Below, piece after piece: positions 33,560 to 46,650 of a stretch of DNA of 64,000 nt (position 1 is the first letter of the stretch; every line of letters starts with the position of its first letter). Origin of the DNA: Aedes albopictus. Its lineage: Eukaryota; Arthropoda; Insecta; Diptera; Culicidae. A model generated the notes under the pieces. That model ran no database searches and was not told where the DNA came from. It saw only the letters and a list, made by a program, of their open reading frames with translations. The position numbers were made by a program, and so were the translations under genes. The DNA lies in the NCBI RefSeq assembly GCF_035046485.1, contig NC_085137.1, positions 14,847,346 to 14,911,345 on the forward strand. The letters run 5' to 3'.

Positions 33560-35640
33560 TTGGTTTTATCACTAATTATATGCCATTTCGATAAAACTTG
33601 CATTTGCGGTTGTTGTCGGAGAGATTTCTTTATGTAAACAAATAAACAAAACTGTGAGGCAACGCTTAGAACCAACAAAAGATTTCGTGGCCGTATCATA
33701 GACCACGTTAGTTCTATCATAAGCTCAGTTATGACCACCTTAGGAGGGTTGGCCCTATTGGAAAAATCATCAGGAACACAGAGTTTTATCAGAAAAATAT
33801 GTCGCCTAGCCGGGATAATTTATGTAAATACAGAAAAAATCATTACTCAATTTTATGATTTCACGTACAGCGCTTTAGATCAAACTTAACGATTCTACAC
33901 GTTTCCGTCATATTTTCTGAAAAATTACATAATGTTTTTGAAATTCCGCTATGTTGAGAAGACGCGTAATTCAAATTTAACCACCCTAGCTTCGTTGTTC
34001 AGTGCATCATCTGTCATTATGGTGATCATTTTTGAATCGAATAAAAATAGTTTTATTTTGTAGAAAATCGGCCAGGTGTTAAATAAGGTGAATTTTTCGA
34101 TTGCTGAAAATTGAAAATATACATAAAATTACTGTTCACATATGGTATATCGTTTTTAATACTAGAAAAGTATGTGTCATGCTGCAGCAGCATAAGTAAT
34201 AAACATTCTGGCAAAATTTAAACTCAATCGGAAAATTAAGTGTTGAGATATAAAAGTCTCAAGTAAGATTCGATTTTTTTCATAAAATTCAATTGTTAAG
34301 CAAAAAGGGCATGAAAATATTAAATAATCAATTTTTTTATGCATCCAGTCGAAACTGGGAATAATGTGGATTTGAATGCAGAAAACTGCTTCTTAATAGC
34401 ATTGCTGGTTTGGTTACTGTGCGCTATTGCAGACACAGTAATCAAAACGATTTCGTTCTTTCAAGGTTCTTACAAATAACAATGCAACCTAATGCAAATT
34501 TTGCATAACAATAATGTTGAAAAAGAAAACTTTGCATCCGATTATTATTGAATAAGGTGTACAATAACATAGGACCAACTTTGTTGAAAATAAGTAATAA
34601 CAAGATTCGCTAGGGTCGAAAATCTGCATCAATGGAGCAAAAAGTATGAAATGTTTTAATATGGCCATCGTTATGGATTAAATTTTTGATGAAAAATGCA
34701 ATTATAAGTAAATTTTTCTTCTGTATCATTCAGAGAGCAATATTCTACTATTCTGGACAAATTTTTAGCCGAATCCGTGCTGTTATTGCAGCACAGGACT
34801 TAAATGAACATTTTTTCATAATTTCTATGAAAATAAGGCAACTCACCATATTAAGCCGGAGACTGCTTGGTGCATTATTACTGACCAACTATTAAGCTTT
34901 ACCTTTAGTAGAATAGTATAAGATTCCAATACATTGAAAACTTCATGAAAATGTGCATATTAAGTATGTGGAAAGTTATGTCGAATTTTGAGAAATGGGT
35001 TTTTATTGATGTTTTACCAAAACCGCTCCAGTTACACAATAAAGAACATTTTAATTAATGCTATATTTTTCCTACATTTGAGAATAGCTATAGAAAGTTA
35101 TGCAAAAAACTGATAATAATTTTATTGAAAAACAAAAAAGATATCGCACAAGCAAGTTGTCCGTTTTATAAATTGAACAGTCCTTATATTAAATGCATTT
35201 AACTTCCAAATTATACATAGTTTGTGTGGCGCACTTTTTTTTTGTCATTATCACAGTCACATTCACCACAAATTTCCCGTGGCATGTCTCCTGACAAGGA
35301 TTAAATAGGAAAACAAACCTGAATTCCAGCTCGGCATCTTTCCCATTGATGGCTGGATAAACAACCAAGCATAATTTAATATGACGATCGAACATCGATA
35401 GTGAAAAATGATCAAAACAAATATTTGACAAGTCAGAATATGGTTTTATTTAGAAGGTTGATAAAACTATGATACAACCCGAAATCCTAAGCCGGTTTAC
35501 ATACGAAGTCCTGTAGATCATAATAAGGCTGGGCCATCTAGCCAGATCGTGGACTTTTGGAGGCATAAAGGAGCTCGAGAGTATTTTCAAGTCGGCACCA
35601 ATGGTTTTATGGTTAGGGTTTTTGAATCGCTAAATCGATA
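33560..35640. other. AT-rich DNA within the broken SDR copy; no gene seen
   Basis: Long AT-rich stretch without domains, clear TIRs or tandem structure. Frames at 34686-34895 and 35189-35431 are short and unremarkable. The missing SDR exon 3 is not here. Confidence 0.45.
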
Positions 35641-35649
35641 AAATCAAAA

Positions 35650-37920
35650 TTGTTACTTGGGTTATTCCCTCAGGCATTTATTCAGAATTTTCTCTAAAAA
35701 AAATTCAAGAGATTCTGAAAGTTCCTCCAGGTATTTATCCAGGAATTCAGACCTTACTTCAGGGACTCTTTCATATTTTTTTCCGGTGATGCTCCAGAAA
35801 TTTCTGCATACATTATTTCGCAAAATCTATTGCTTGGCATTTTTCAAAGAATTTATCAAGAAATGCTTCTATGAATATCTGCTGAGGGTTTTCCTGTTCT
35901 CATCGTTTTTTTTCGGGAGTTTATTCAAAAAAATCAGTAATTTATTTTTTCTAGATGTTTTTTTTTGTTTCAGCAGAATTTTTTATCAAAAATATCTCTT
36001 CCAGGATTTTTCCAGGATTTTTTTTTTGTAACTATCCCCAAAGAATTATTATTATTATTATTATTTATCTTTATTAAAGAGATTTTCAGCCGGCGGCTGG
36101 TTCATCTCTGATCCCCAAAGAAGTTTTGTAAGAATTTATTTCATGAATTCCTTCAGACATATCTACAGGAGTTCTTATAAGGATTTCTTCAGAAATTTAA
36201 TGTATTTATACAATAATTCCACCAGTACCTTTGTTTGAAGTTTCTGTAGTAACTTTGGCAGACAGTTTTAAGAGATTCCTTCAGAAATTTATCTACGAAC
36301 ATATAGGGGGTGGCCAAAATGTTTGGAATAGGCAACTTTTTTTTTTCTCTCACACTCTCCATGTGCATCATTAGTACAAATTGGAGCTCGATCGGTTGAT
36401 CTTTCGCGAAGCAAGAACCGTTGTCGTAAAACACTATTTTTAGACACCATATTTTGATACTGTCATACCTACGTCGAATACGAGTGAATCGAATTGAATG
36501 AAATTTGAAACTTTTACAGCATGTTGAATTTTTTTGTGAGAGAAAGAAAAAACTTGACTATTCCAAACATTTTGGCCACCTCCTGTATGCAAAAGTTCTT
36601 CCAGAAATATCTTGAGCATTTTTTTTCACGAAACTACGTTTAGAGGTCCTCAAAAAGTTCCCTCTGATTTTTGTAGGAATTAAAGAGATATCTTAAGGAG
36701 TTTCTTCAGGTACTTTCCCAGTACTTTTTGTCCAGAAATCGCTCCAGAAATTTTGCATGAATTTCTTCTAGGAATATCCAAAGCTATAACAAGTAGTTTT
36801 AGGAAGTATTTTCAAATGAATCTCAAGAGGAATATCTAAAAAACAAACTGGGAGAACGTTTAGATAAGTATCTGTAAAGATCCATTGAAAAAAAAAACTA
36901 CGTATTTCTTAAGGTATTCCTGTCGAAATTCCTAAAAAACTTTTCTGAATAAATTCTTCAAAGAATCCGTAGAGAAATTCTTAGAGTTATGTTTAAATGA
37001 AATTCCGGAAAAACTTCTGGCGAAATACATTGATAAATATTCTGAAGGAACCTCTGTATGAACTCCTGGACGAATCTTTGGAGGAGTTCCTGCTGGATTT
37101 TCTGGATGAATCTCTGTGGAAGTTCAAGGGAATACATTTTCGGTGGACTTCCAGAAGAAATACCTGTTCGAATTTTTGAATTAATCTCTGAAAGATTTCT
37201 CGAAGAAACCAATAGATAAGTTTGATAATCTTTGAAATAATTTCGGGAATCCTGTACAACTTTGTGAAGTAATCCCTAAAGAAATTATCGGAGGGTTTCC
37301 CAATCGAATCCCTAGAATAATTTCTGAAGAAATCTCCGGTGGAGTTTCAATTCTCAAGGGAATTGCTGAAGGAAACCTACTAGAAAAATCCAAGGTGTCG
37401 CACAAAGATCTATTGCAGAAATCTCCAGGATTTTTTTAATGAATCCCTGGAAGAATTTCTGAAGAAAACTTTGGAAAATTCCTGGAGAAATCTGTGGCAT
37501 ATTTTCCAAAGAAATCTAGGGTGAAATTTCTGAAGGAAATTCTATACATTTGATTTTCTGGAAGGAATCTCTGAAAGCATTTCTGAAGAAATCTGAGGAT
37601 GTAATCCTATAGGAATTCTCGAACGAAATTTTGAAGATAATTCTGATAAAACATGGAATGAAATTCTTAAGTATGGAGTAAATCCTGATAATATCCATGA
37701 ATTGTTTTCTAAATGCATCCCTCGATAAAATTCTTCTCAAAAAATTCCTGAACGAACCACTAAAGGATTTCTGAAATAATTCATGGATAAATTTTTGAAG
37801 CAACCCTTGCAAGAATTTCAAAAATAACATTTAGTGAAATTTCGGAGAAATAGCTAGTGGAATATCTAAATAATCCCTGTAAGAAACTTTGGAAATTCCT
37901 TACTCAATAAATAACTTGTA
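35650..37920. repeat. Degenerate 24-bp-family DNA with one MITE
   Basis: Diverged 'ttcctccaggaatt' and, after about 36960, 'aatttctgaagaaatc' units. Frames here are repeat by-products. A SINE-like piece lies at 36060-36110 ('gctggttcatctctga'). Confidence 0.55.
36304..36585. mobile_element. Tc1/mariner-like MITE, 282 bp
   Basis: About 50-bp inverted ends: 'ggtggccaaaatgtttggaa' at the left and its complement at the right, TA at 36302-36303 and 36586-36587. Inner ends 'ttctctcac' and 'gtgagagaa' also pair. A mariner-type assignment fits the TA site and terminal style. Confidence 0.85.
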
Positions 37921-37929
37921 GTAATCTCG

Positions 37930-39110
37930 ATGAAGTCACTGGCTGAATGTGTAACGGCACAGTACCATCAGAAGCTAGACGAAATATCTGGAGGGGTTTA
38001 TCCATGACAACATCAGCGCTTGAGGTGATAGGTAGCGATCAGCGATGCCTACGTAATGGTTGGCTCGACGAGGAGTGCCAACGAGTTACGAACGAAATTA
38101 ATGCAGCCAGAAATCAAATGTTAGTGGCCGGTAGTTGCCTAAACAGGGAGCGATACAGTGTGTCAAGAGCAGCAGAGTAACGAATCCACACGCAGCACAA
38201 GGAGTGTGTAGTTGCTGAAGCCCCAGAAAGTAGGGACAGGAACGATATGCGGAGGATTTAGGCTACTGTCAATGGTGCACGGTACAAGACTGCGCTAGTG
38301 TCCGCACAATGACCGGGAAGGAAATTTGCTGACAGACAAAACAATGGTGGCAGCCAGGTGGAAGAAGCAAGTGTTGTAAATATTTGAGAGGATGAAGAAT
38401 TGCCTACGAGCGGGTTGGGTGGCCTCATATGCCCAATCTACAAGACAGGGTACAGACTACAGTGTGCCAATTACCCAAGGGATTAGCCTTTTAAATTCGG
38501 CATAAAAGATACTATCCTGTTCAACGGATTCCGGTCTACTTGGAAAATCCTTCTTTGGCAAACACCAGGCTGGTTATTATGAGGGCCGATCAACGACGGA
38601 TCAAATGTTTAACCTGCGGATGATCCTAGGTAAATTTCGGGAATATAACTAGCATACTCACTATCTGTTCATCAATTTTAAAGCAGAGTACGAAACAAAT
38701 GAGCTTCGACAGAAAATTTCAGAACATAATTTTACGGCGAAACTAATTAGGCTTACACGCGCAACGCTGGATGGTTCAAAATCAAGTATTCGGACGCAGA
38801 CGAAGTGCCTACTTCGTTTGTGGCCTTGGATGGATTGAAGCAGGATGATGCTCTTTCAAATTTGCTGTTCAACCTTGCACTCAAGGGAGTGATTAAGAAG
38901 TCTGGCGTGCAGAGGAATGGCACTATCATCACACGGTCGCACATGCTTCTCGGCTTCGCGGATGATATTGATCTCATCTAAATTGATCGTAAGGCAGTAG
39001 AGGAAGCTTATGCTTCTCTGAAAAGAGAAACAGCGAGGATAGGTATGACGATTAACTCTACCAAGACGAAGTACATGATAGAGGGTAGAGACAGAGGCAG
39101 GCATAGTTGG
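37930..39110 (+). pseudogene. Decayed non-LTR retrotransposon, reverse transcriptase part
   Basis: Fragments in several frames. NGWLDEECQRVTNEINAARN (near 38055-38115) resembles the linker before the RT domain. GLKQDDALSNLLFNLALKG (near 38830-38890) is RT motif 4-like. LLGFADDIDLI (near 38945-38980) is the catalytic xADD motif, followed at once by a stop. INSTKTKYM comes after. Frameshifts and stops show it is dead. The fragments resemble mosquito elements with an apurinic-type endonuclease; the clade is not assigned. Confidence 0.8.
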
Positions 39111-39164
39111 TTGTTGAAGAATTTAGGTATCCTACGATTATATAGACGTCGCGTAGTGACTTGG

Positions 39165-39640
39165 GCAGTCCTCAGCCGTACTCGCCTTTAAGCTGTGTGT
39201 AAAATGCGTCCTTGTCCTCATCAGAGCTTGCGGAGTAAGGCCTGTGCACGTTTATTATGCTGAAGTTGAAAAATCGGCCCTTTATCCTCAACCTACACGT
39301 TCTCTCGTCGATCGGCCACCAACCGATCACGCGTCTCTGCCTATCGCCCATCATGATTAAAGCTGTTCCATGCTCGCGTGTGTTGCCGCAGCTCTGGTGG
39401 ATGGTATGATTACCTCTAAACGTCCGTACCAAGAATTATGTCCAACACACCTCCTGCAGCGCTACGATACGAGCTCCTTCAGTAGATTGGCGAGTATGCG
39501 GGTGCTCCTGATGAAGTAGAGAGATCAGTAGATCCACGTACCGAAATTCATATTGCTTTCTGATTATCTCAGAGGGCCTAACACCATAACACAAAACGGT
39601 TCTGCTACGGGTTCTGCATTGCCACTTTCTAAATACAAAA
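39165..39640 (-). pseudogene. Decayed non-LTR retrotransposon, endonuclease part
   Basis: Minus-strand peptides STEGARIVALQEVCW (catalytic Glu motif, near 39490-39440) and then, in a shifted frame, GTALIMMGDRQRRVIGWWPI and FFNFSIINVHRPYSA (39432-39172) fit an apurinic-type endonuclease domain. It is oriented opposite to the RT fragment at 37930-39110 and may come from a related copy. It abuts the broken SDR intron 2. Confidence 0.75.
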
Positions 39641-39786
39641 TACTTTGATTAAAGTTAAAATGGCGCCTTCTCAATTATGGATCGAGGATTTGGAACCGCT
39701 ATTCTCCATTTCCTCCAACAGTCTTGTTCGAATATATGCGACAAAGACGATTTGCAACAAGCTATTAGTAGTTTCATGTCACTTAC

Positions 39787-40227
39787 CTAAAATGCCAATC
39801 TCCATACCCGCGAGTTTCTTTTCGATAAACTTATAGTTTTCTAAACCTTTTGCAAAATCTACCGGTATCGGTTTGACATGTGAACACCATACTTCTCCCT
39901 GATGTCCTTCGCCGTTTGCTCCAAGCTTTCATCAGCCAGGGCAAGAATAGCAACATTCAGCCCTCGGCGAGCAAAGCACCGCACATACTGTTGAGCAATT
40001 CCTTGCGATCCTCCTGTTATAACTGCAAAATAGAATTCATAGAATAGTTTTGATCCATTATTTTGTGAAACCCTCAACCTACCGGCCCATTTTCCATATC
40101 GTTGCACGAAATTCACTGCTTCAGTGCGTTCTTTCCACAATCTCCAGCAAAGATCCGCCAACAATTTGAACGTATCATAGCTCCACAGCAGCAATGCGAT
40201 GATTCCAATTAATGAAAGTACCTCCAT
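39787..40227 (-). pseudogene. Degenerate SDR copy, exons 1 and 2
   Basis: Minus strand. Exon 1 is 40083-40227 (145 nt, start ATG at 40227, N-terminal membrane segment, ends KWA). Exon 2 is 39787-40022, with good splice sites. Exon sizes and phases match the intact gene at 41268-42995, except that exon 2 is 236 nt instead of 234. A net 2-nt gain near 39878-39881 shifts the frame after EKYGVH to an early stop. The cofactor motif reads TGGSQGIA, losing the third glycine. Intron 2 homology ends near 39735, where an endonuclease relic begins. Exon 3 is absent from the window and exon 4 survives at 33434-33524. The upstream flank 'gcataccggtgtgc' is shared with the intact gene, so promoter and gene were duplicated together. 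Confidence 0.9.
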
Positions 40228-40786
40228 CGCATTAGACGCCCATTTACATTACTAAGGAGAAGCAAAAGGTTGGCTATCGATGAACGCATACCGGTGTGCA
40301 AATGTAGTAATATAAAATCATCAGATAACATATTTAAAGCTGAGCTACCACTAGAGGTTTCGAAAATTACTCATACATACTAAACTTGTACATATTAGTC
40401 GCCCTGGGTGCACTAGTGTGGAAAGCCCCATTCAAATCAATGCGATCAGTGATTTAACGAAAAAAAAAGTTGTGATAAAAAGTCGCATCGCTTTGGCGGA
40501 GCCCTAACGAATGTCCAAGATGAAGATGATATTGTTATGATAAAGTAATGGTTGTTGTGAATAACTGAGCGATGATCGACGATAATCGCTGTAACAAGCA
40601 GCATTCAGAATTCACACGAAAACAAAATTCTCTCTCACGCCAATTTTCAGTGAAAATCTGGTTTGCATAATCTCTCGTACAAAAAAGAGAGTGCGAATAT
40701 AGTTTCACTTGCTCCTTTACCAGCGAGAATTTCGCTCCTTCGGATCCTGTTGCCTTTCCTTGACTGCTAGGCAGCTTGCCTCTGTG

Positions 40787-40861
40787 TGGTTGGCATGGTG
40801 GAGTGGTTAGAGTGCGTGTGTTTTTAGCGATGATCCATGTTCGATTCCCAACGCGGGTACA
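40787..40861 (+). repeat. tRNA-like SINE head
   Basis: Contains box A-like TGGTGGAGTGGTTAG and box B GTTCGATTCCC, ending 'gcgggtac'. It is followed by AT-rich DNA and lacks convincing stem pairing across the whole. It lies between the intact and broken SDR copies. Confidence 0.5.
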
Positions 40862-41267
40862 ATTTTTGTTATTCTGATTTGAAAACATTTCCGTGACAAT
40901 TTGGTGAGTGAAAATTTAATGGATTGGATTTAAATTTGCTATCAGACTTTGCTCGGGTAGGCAGCGTGCGCGAGCTTGTGCGCCTGTTTTGTCAATTGGC
41001 TCAAAAGCTGCAATTTTTGGCTTAGCTTGGTTTCTACGTTCAAAACAAGTGCACGCGGTGCATTACCAGTATATTTGCTACATGGATAAACATGTAGAGC
41101 AACCATCTCATAATCGTTCCATTATTTGCCCGTTTTTGACGTTCTTTGTGTAGGGTAATTTACGGTGCTGGTTTGAAGATTATCAATCGAATGTTGGAAT
41201 AAGAAGTTTCGGTGGTGATTCAATCGGATTCTTTACAACTTAACTTATTTCAATGTGGGTATACTTT

Positions 41268-42995
41268 TTATTTCATTTTCGATAGAATATATTTTACCAT
41301 GTGATGATGCAGTCTGCTCTCTACATCCGCAGGGATCAGTTTGAAGCCGGTGACCTAAAATTCATATTTATCGTTAGACTTCAGCAATATGAACCTTGCA
41401 GTACCAACTCACCATCAGTGCGTGCATCCAATATCCTGTTGTTCGCTTCGTTTTTCCAACGGTCATTGTTAGAAACTTTCCAAAACAGTCCACATTGGTA
41501 TAAATCAGTCTAGTCAACATCGTGTTGCCAAACTCTTCCGTCAACTGGGTCCTCACAAAACACGGCGTCACGGTTTGGCACTCCACCCCGAAAGGACGTA
41601 ACTCTTCCTGCATGGCTTGGCTGAAACTCAACATGAACGCCTTGGATGCACCGTACATCAAAGTCATGGGCATCGGTTGAAGTCCATATGCTGATGACAT
41701 GTTGATGACCAGGCCGCGACCACGTTGTTTCATCTTTGGCAGTACGATTCGACTCATTAAAACGGCTGCGTTCATGTTTATGTTGAGCAGACGTTGGTGG
41801 CTCTCGATGGAGATGACATCGAAATATGTGACTTCTTGGACAATGCCGACGTTGTTCACTGTTTTTAAGTTGAGAATATCAGGTTTGTACTATTGCCTTT
41901 CTTGTACACCAAAACCTCCATTTAGGTAATGGGTCGGGACTGCCTAAATAGAATTTTTACCTAAATGGATTCATTACCTAAATGGATTCAGTTCATTACC
42001 TAAATGGAGTACAAGGTTGCAAAGAAGTTTAACTAGGGAGAGTAACTCGAATAGGAGATTTAAAGATGGTCATGCGGAGTTTCAGAGAACTTTCAAAGGA
42101 GTTTATGTAGGGGAGGGGCTTCAGGGGCGTTTTCGGGGGTTTTGAAGGGTCTCAGGTGAGAATTGTCATGCAAATGACTAGCTGGGCGCGGAACACAAAA
42201 AACCCTGAAAAATTCCGCCAGACTGAAAAATTGTTGAGTGTCGGGTCAATGTCGGGTTAATTTTTATCGTATGTTGGGCCACTGTTGGACCAACATCGAA
42301 CAACTGTTGGGTCTATGTTGGGTTTGGAGGCCAAAATAAAAACAGGTGAATGATAGGTTAATGTCGGGTATGACGTCATCAATCATAAGTACTCCAACTG
42401 TTCTGAACACAACCAAATTCTATTTAGGTAACGTTACCTAAATGGAGGGACCTAAATAGATTTTACCTAAATGGATCCTACCTAAATGGAGGTTTGAGTG
42501 TATACCGGATAAAGACGATTTGCAACAAGTTTTCAAGCAGGTTTAGCGTGCTTACCTAAAACGCCTATCTCCATACCCGCGAGTTTCTCTTCGATGAACT
42601 TGTAGTTTTCGAATCCTTTCGCAAAATCCATCGGAATCGGTTTGACCTGAACACCATATTTCTCTCGTATTTCCTTCGTCGTTTGCTCCAAGTTTTCATC
42701 AGCCAAAGCAATAATTGCAACGTTCAGACCTTTGCGAGCAAAGAACCTCGCATACTGTTGACCAATTCCTTGCGATCCTCCGGTGATAACTACAAAATTA
42801 GAACCAAATGAACAGTTACGTCACATCATTCCGGAACGCCCTCAACCTACCGGCCCATTTTCCATATCGTCGCACGAAATCCACTCCTTCAGTGCGTTCT
42901 TTCCACAGCCCCCAGCAAAGTTCCACCAACGATTTGAACGTATCATAGCTCCACAGCAGCAATGCAACTGCTCCAACGTATAAAAGCACCTCCAT
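41268..42995 (-). CDS. Short-chain dehydrogenase, 17beta-HSD / 3-ketoacyl-CoA reductase type, 303 aa, four exons
   Basis: Exons (minus strand): 42995-42851, 42789-42556, 41858-41413, 41354-41268; all introns have GT-AG ends and phases 1, 1, 0. The protein has an N-terminal hydrophobic anchor (about residues 3-19), cofactor motif TGGSQGIG (51-58), NNVG (128-131), INMSS with catalytic Ser182, and YGASK giving Tyr195 and Lys199. These are the classical SDR features. The family reduces 3-ketoacyl-CoA or steroid ketones with NADPH at the ER membrane; the substrate here is unknown. Drosophila relatives are probably the CG13284/CG31810-like SDRs (from memory). Upstream, the minus strand has a TATA-like 'ttatatttatattc' near 43095-43110. 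Intron 2 carries a 594-bp MITE. It is one of three tandem copies; the neighbour at 39787 is broken. Exon 4 is the least certain part. Confidence 0.9.
41907..42500. mobile_element. MITE in intron 2 of the intact SDR gene, 594 bp, TA site
   Basis: Ends CACCAAAACCTCCATTTAGG and the complement of CACTCAAACCTCCATTTAGG, TA at 41905-41906 and 42501-42502. Many 'ttacctaaatgga' copies lie at both ends. The middle (42050-42165) contains a degenerate G-rich repeat. Its termini resemble those of the MITEs at 56551 and 63922 (CACTAAAACCCCAATTTA), suggesting related families. Confidence 0.8.
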
Positions 42996-43589
42996 CGTGT
43001 TAGACGTTTATTTACCTTACTGAGGAGAAGCAACCAACAAGTGCACGACGAACCATCATCAACCTGGTCGGCTTTTGCTTAACGCATACCGGTGTGCGAA
43101 TATAAATATAAATTAAAATCATCATCTTTATGAAGCTGCCGAGTTATCGCCAGGGTTTGCACGAGGTTCATCATTTGGGTGCAACTGAATGCAGTCTATA
43201 GCCGACGTTTGTTCAGTAAAAATCGGTGCTGAGTAATGCACCCTGCCTTTAATCGCATATCAGTCCTATCTTCGCTGAGTTTGGTATTCATATGGGACAG
43301 TGATGTGAATACAGTGGCAGTGCCTCTCGACTATCTACGATAAAGTTGATGATCTTGGAATAAAGTCACGGTCGTTATTTATAAGTGAGCGTTAAACGAT
43401 GCGACGATGATCACTTCACAAGCAAATACTAATACAGCTGTTTAATAGTAGTACATCATACACTAATGCGACTCAAACTAGAGAGAGTAGCAGCTGAACA
43501 TATTTACAGCAGTCGACATGTCTCGCTACTTTGAACTGACACAACAGCACTACAAGAAGTACAGACTCGCTTGCAAGACATATTCAAGG

Positions 43590-43740
43590 GCCTACATACA
43601 GCCACAGCTGTAAAGGTGTGGGAATTCAGCATGACTTTGCTGTGGGTGACGAGTTCGATTCTCGGTTGGTCCATTAAATTTCTATGACTTCCTTGGGCAT
43701 AGAGTTATTGGCACAGGAATTTTCTCATTCAATAACTGTA
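43590..43740 (+). mobile_element. Decayed tRNA-headed SINE fragment
   Basis: 'attcagcatgactttgctgt', 'gagttcgattctcggttggtcc' split by changes, 'cttccttgggcatagagt' and 'aataactgtag' match 32280-32562 with deletions. Confidence 0.7.
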
Positions 43741-45485
43741 GAACAGTGCTGCCATGGTAAAATAAGTGCCGCTTACTCAAAGATTTCAAATTTCGGTGTT
43801 CCCCTTTACTGAAACGCTCCCATTTCTATATATAAAAAAAAAAAAATAAAATAAAAAAGCCCAATGAAAAAAAAATTGAATTCCTGAAAAGATGCAGAAA
43901 TCCAAGAGTATTAAATGAAAAAAATCAATGGAACATTCTTTTGGAATGCTGTCTCCTCTGAAGATATTTGTTCGTTAATGAAGAATTATCCTCTTTGAGA
44001 ATTCTTGGAGAAATCCGTGGACGTAAACATCTGGGGATATGTCTGAATAAATCTTAGAAGAATTTCACTAACACTTTGGAACTTTTAGTAGAACTTTTTC
44101 ACTTGAATCGCTAACAGAAATTTACAAAAAAAAAATCCACCATTACTTCACTCTCGCAAAAGAATAGCTAGACATTGAAGGTCTTAAATAGAAACAAAGA
44201 AAGGATAAATAAATTCCTTTTAATTCCTACTTTTCTTATTTACGGACAGATAAGCCAAATCGAGCACTTGACAGAAAAGAAGTATATAAGTCGCAGACGA
44301 AATAGGCCGACATAGAAGTGAGTGAAGAAATGCTTGCATGAAATTCTTAAAAAGTTTCTGAAGAAACCCTTTAAGTAATTTTTAACCAAATTGCTTTAGA
44401 AATTTCAGAAGGAATTTCTATAGGATTATACAACGTCACTCTGAAAATATTTTCTGGAGAATTTCTAAAGGAATTCATGAAGAAATTCTAAAATAATCTT
44501 CCGAGAAGTTTCTGAAAAAAAATCCAAAAGAAATATCCGAATGTGTCGCTGAAGGAATCTCTTGTTGAAACCCTGGAAGTATTTTCGAAAGAATTCATAG
44601 AAAATTTTGGGAAGAAATTCCTGGAATAATTTCTAAAGAATTATGTGGAAGCTCTTCTTAAAGAATCCATGGACAAATTTTAATGGAATGCATGGTGAAA
44701 GACCAGAAGAAATTCATTTAGGATTCTGTAAAGGACCTCCTAGAAGAGAAACTGATGAAGTTCGTAAAAGAAATCTCTACTGGAATTCTTTAAAGAATCA
44801 ATGAAGACTTTTCTAGAGGAATTCTTTTAAAATAGAGGATTCCCCGAAAAAAATCCTGGGAAATTTCTAGAAGAATTTCCACAAACATTTCTGAAAAAAT
44901 CCTTGTGGAATTCGTAGAGGAATTTTCGAAAGATTTTCTAAATGAATCTTTGGTAGAATTTCAGAAAGAATTTTCTTAAGGAATCGGCTTAGGAATTTCT
45001 GGAGACACCAGTAGAAGATTTTAGAATAAATCCTCGGAGGGATTTCTGATTTAATTCATGCAAGAATTTATGTGAACATACATGAATGGGATTCCAGAGG
45101 TAACATTGGAGAAAATCTGTAGCAATTCCTGGATATTTTTTTTTGAATTATCTAAAAGAATCTCCGAAGGAATTTCTGACGGAATTATGGAAAGATTTTC
45201 CGAAAGTAATTTCTGAGCGTTTTAAAGAAATCTCTGAAAGCAATTTTGGAGTCCATCCATAGAAGATTTTCTACAGAAGTTCATGGAAATTTTCTGAAGG
45301 ATGCTGTTCAGGAATTTCTGATGAATTTCTAAAGGAATCTTTACAAAAATTATGAAGAATCCTTAGAAGTATTTTGTGGGGAATCTTAGGAGAATTTCTG
45401 GAAGTAATTTTGGAAAAAAAATGCATGAAGTTTTCTGCAGGATTTCTTCTAAAGACATTGGAGGTATTTCAATGGAGGAATCTAT

Positions 45486-45596
45486 ATAAATAAATAAAAA
45501 TGGAATGGTGTTAGTTGTCACGGAACCGGATGTCAAAAAACAGAGTAGGCAGGCAGGACGACGTTTGCCGGGGCTGCCAGTTACTGAATAAATATA
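45486..45596. repeat. Possible small dispersed element
   Basis: It interrupts the degenerate repeat with 'tatataaataaataaaaatg' at the left and 'acgacgtttgccggggctgcc' split over the right end. The style resembles widespread insect short elements ending '..tttgccgggtcagct', but I cannot confirm this. Confidence 0.35.
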
Positions 45597-46650
45597 TGGA
45601 AAAGTTTATAAAGGAATCCTAAAAGAAAATTTATTAAAAATCTTTGGAGTATTTGTTTTTGAGATTTCTCTAGAGGAGATTCTGAAGACATTTATAGAAT
45701 AATTTCGATTTCAATCCACGGAAGATCCTCGAGGGAAGAATCACTGGAGAAAATGTTCAAATTATTCGCAAACATATGTTTGAAGGACAGTCTGAAGAAA
45801 ATTCTTAAAGAGTCGCTGCAAGATTTTCTGAGATGTCTGTCTTGAGATGTGTTCGGTAAATGTCTGAACTAATATTGAAAAAAAAAATCTAGAAAAAATC
45901 CAGGAATTTCTAAAGAAACCCATGCAAGGTCTTCCAAAGCTATTCTTTCCAGAAATTTCTAAAGGAATCTCTTGAAGCTTTAGCTAGTCCCAAGAAATCC
46001 ATGTTGGAAATTGTGAAGAAATCCATTAAAAATAAAAATATCTTTTCAAATTTCCGATGCAATGGCTTAACGAAAATTTCCAAATGAATCAGTGGAAGAT
46101 TTTTTGAAAAAAATCGTGAATCCCTGAGAAATTCTTGAAAATGTATTGGAAAAATTTCTGAAGGTATGTTTTTGATATTTTCTGACTGAACTCCTGGAAA
46201 TGTTTTTGAAGAGATATATGATCCATTCTCTGAAGAAATACATAGAGTTTCTGAAGAAACATCCAGAGATATTTCTGAAAAAATCTCTGAAAAAACTCCC
46301 GGAATATTTCTTGTTTTAAGGAATCTCAAGAAAATTTCCAAAGTAATTTCTGTGGAAACTCCCATTAAATTCTTTGAAATGCATGGAAGAATCTCCGAAG
46401 GAATGCATAGACCAACCCAAATTCCTGAATAAATTCTTAGAGGGATATTTAAAGGCATCTCTGGAAGAATTTTTGAAAAATTCTTAAACGATTTTTGAAC
46501 ATCAAAATCTGGATAGATTTTAGAATAAATTTGTGGAATGTTTTCGGAAAGAACCTTTCGAGAAATTTCGGGAGGTATCGCTAGAAGAATTTCTGAAGCA
46601 ATCTTTGTAAGAATTTCTAATGAAATCCCTGGAAGGATATATAAATAAAC

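Noticed and set aside
45940..46458. 172-codon minus-strand open frame
   Set aside because: Lies in degenerate 24-bp-family DNA; its residue pattern mirrors the repeat.
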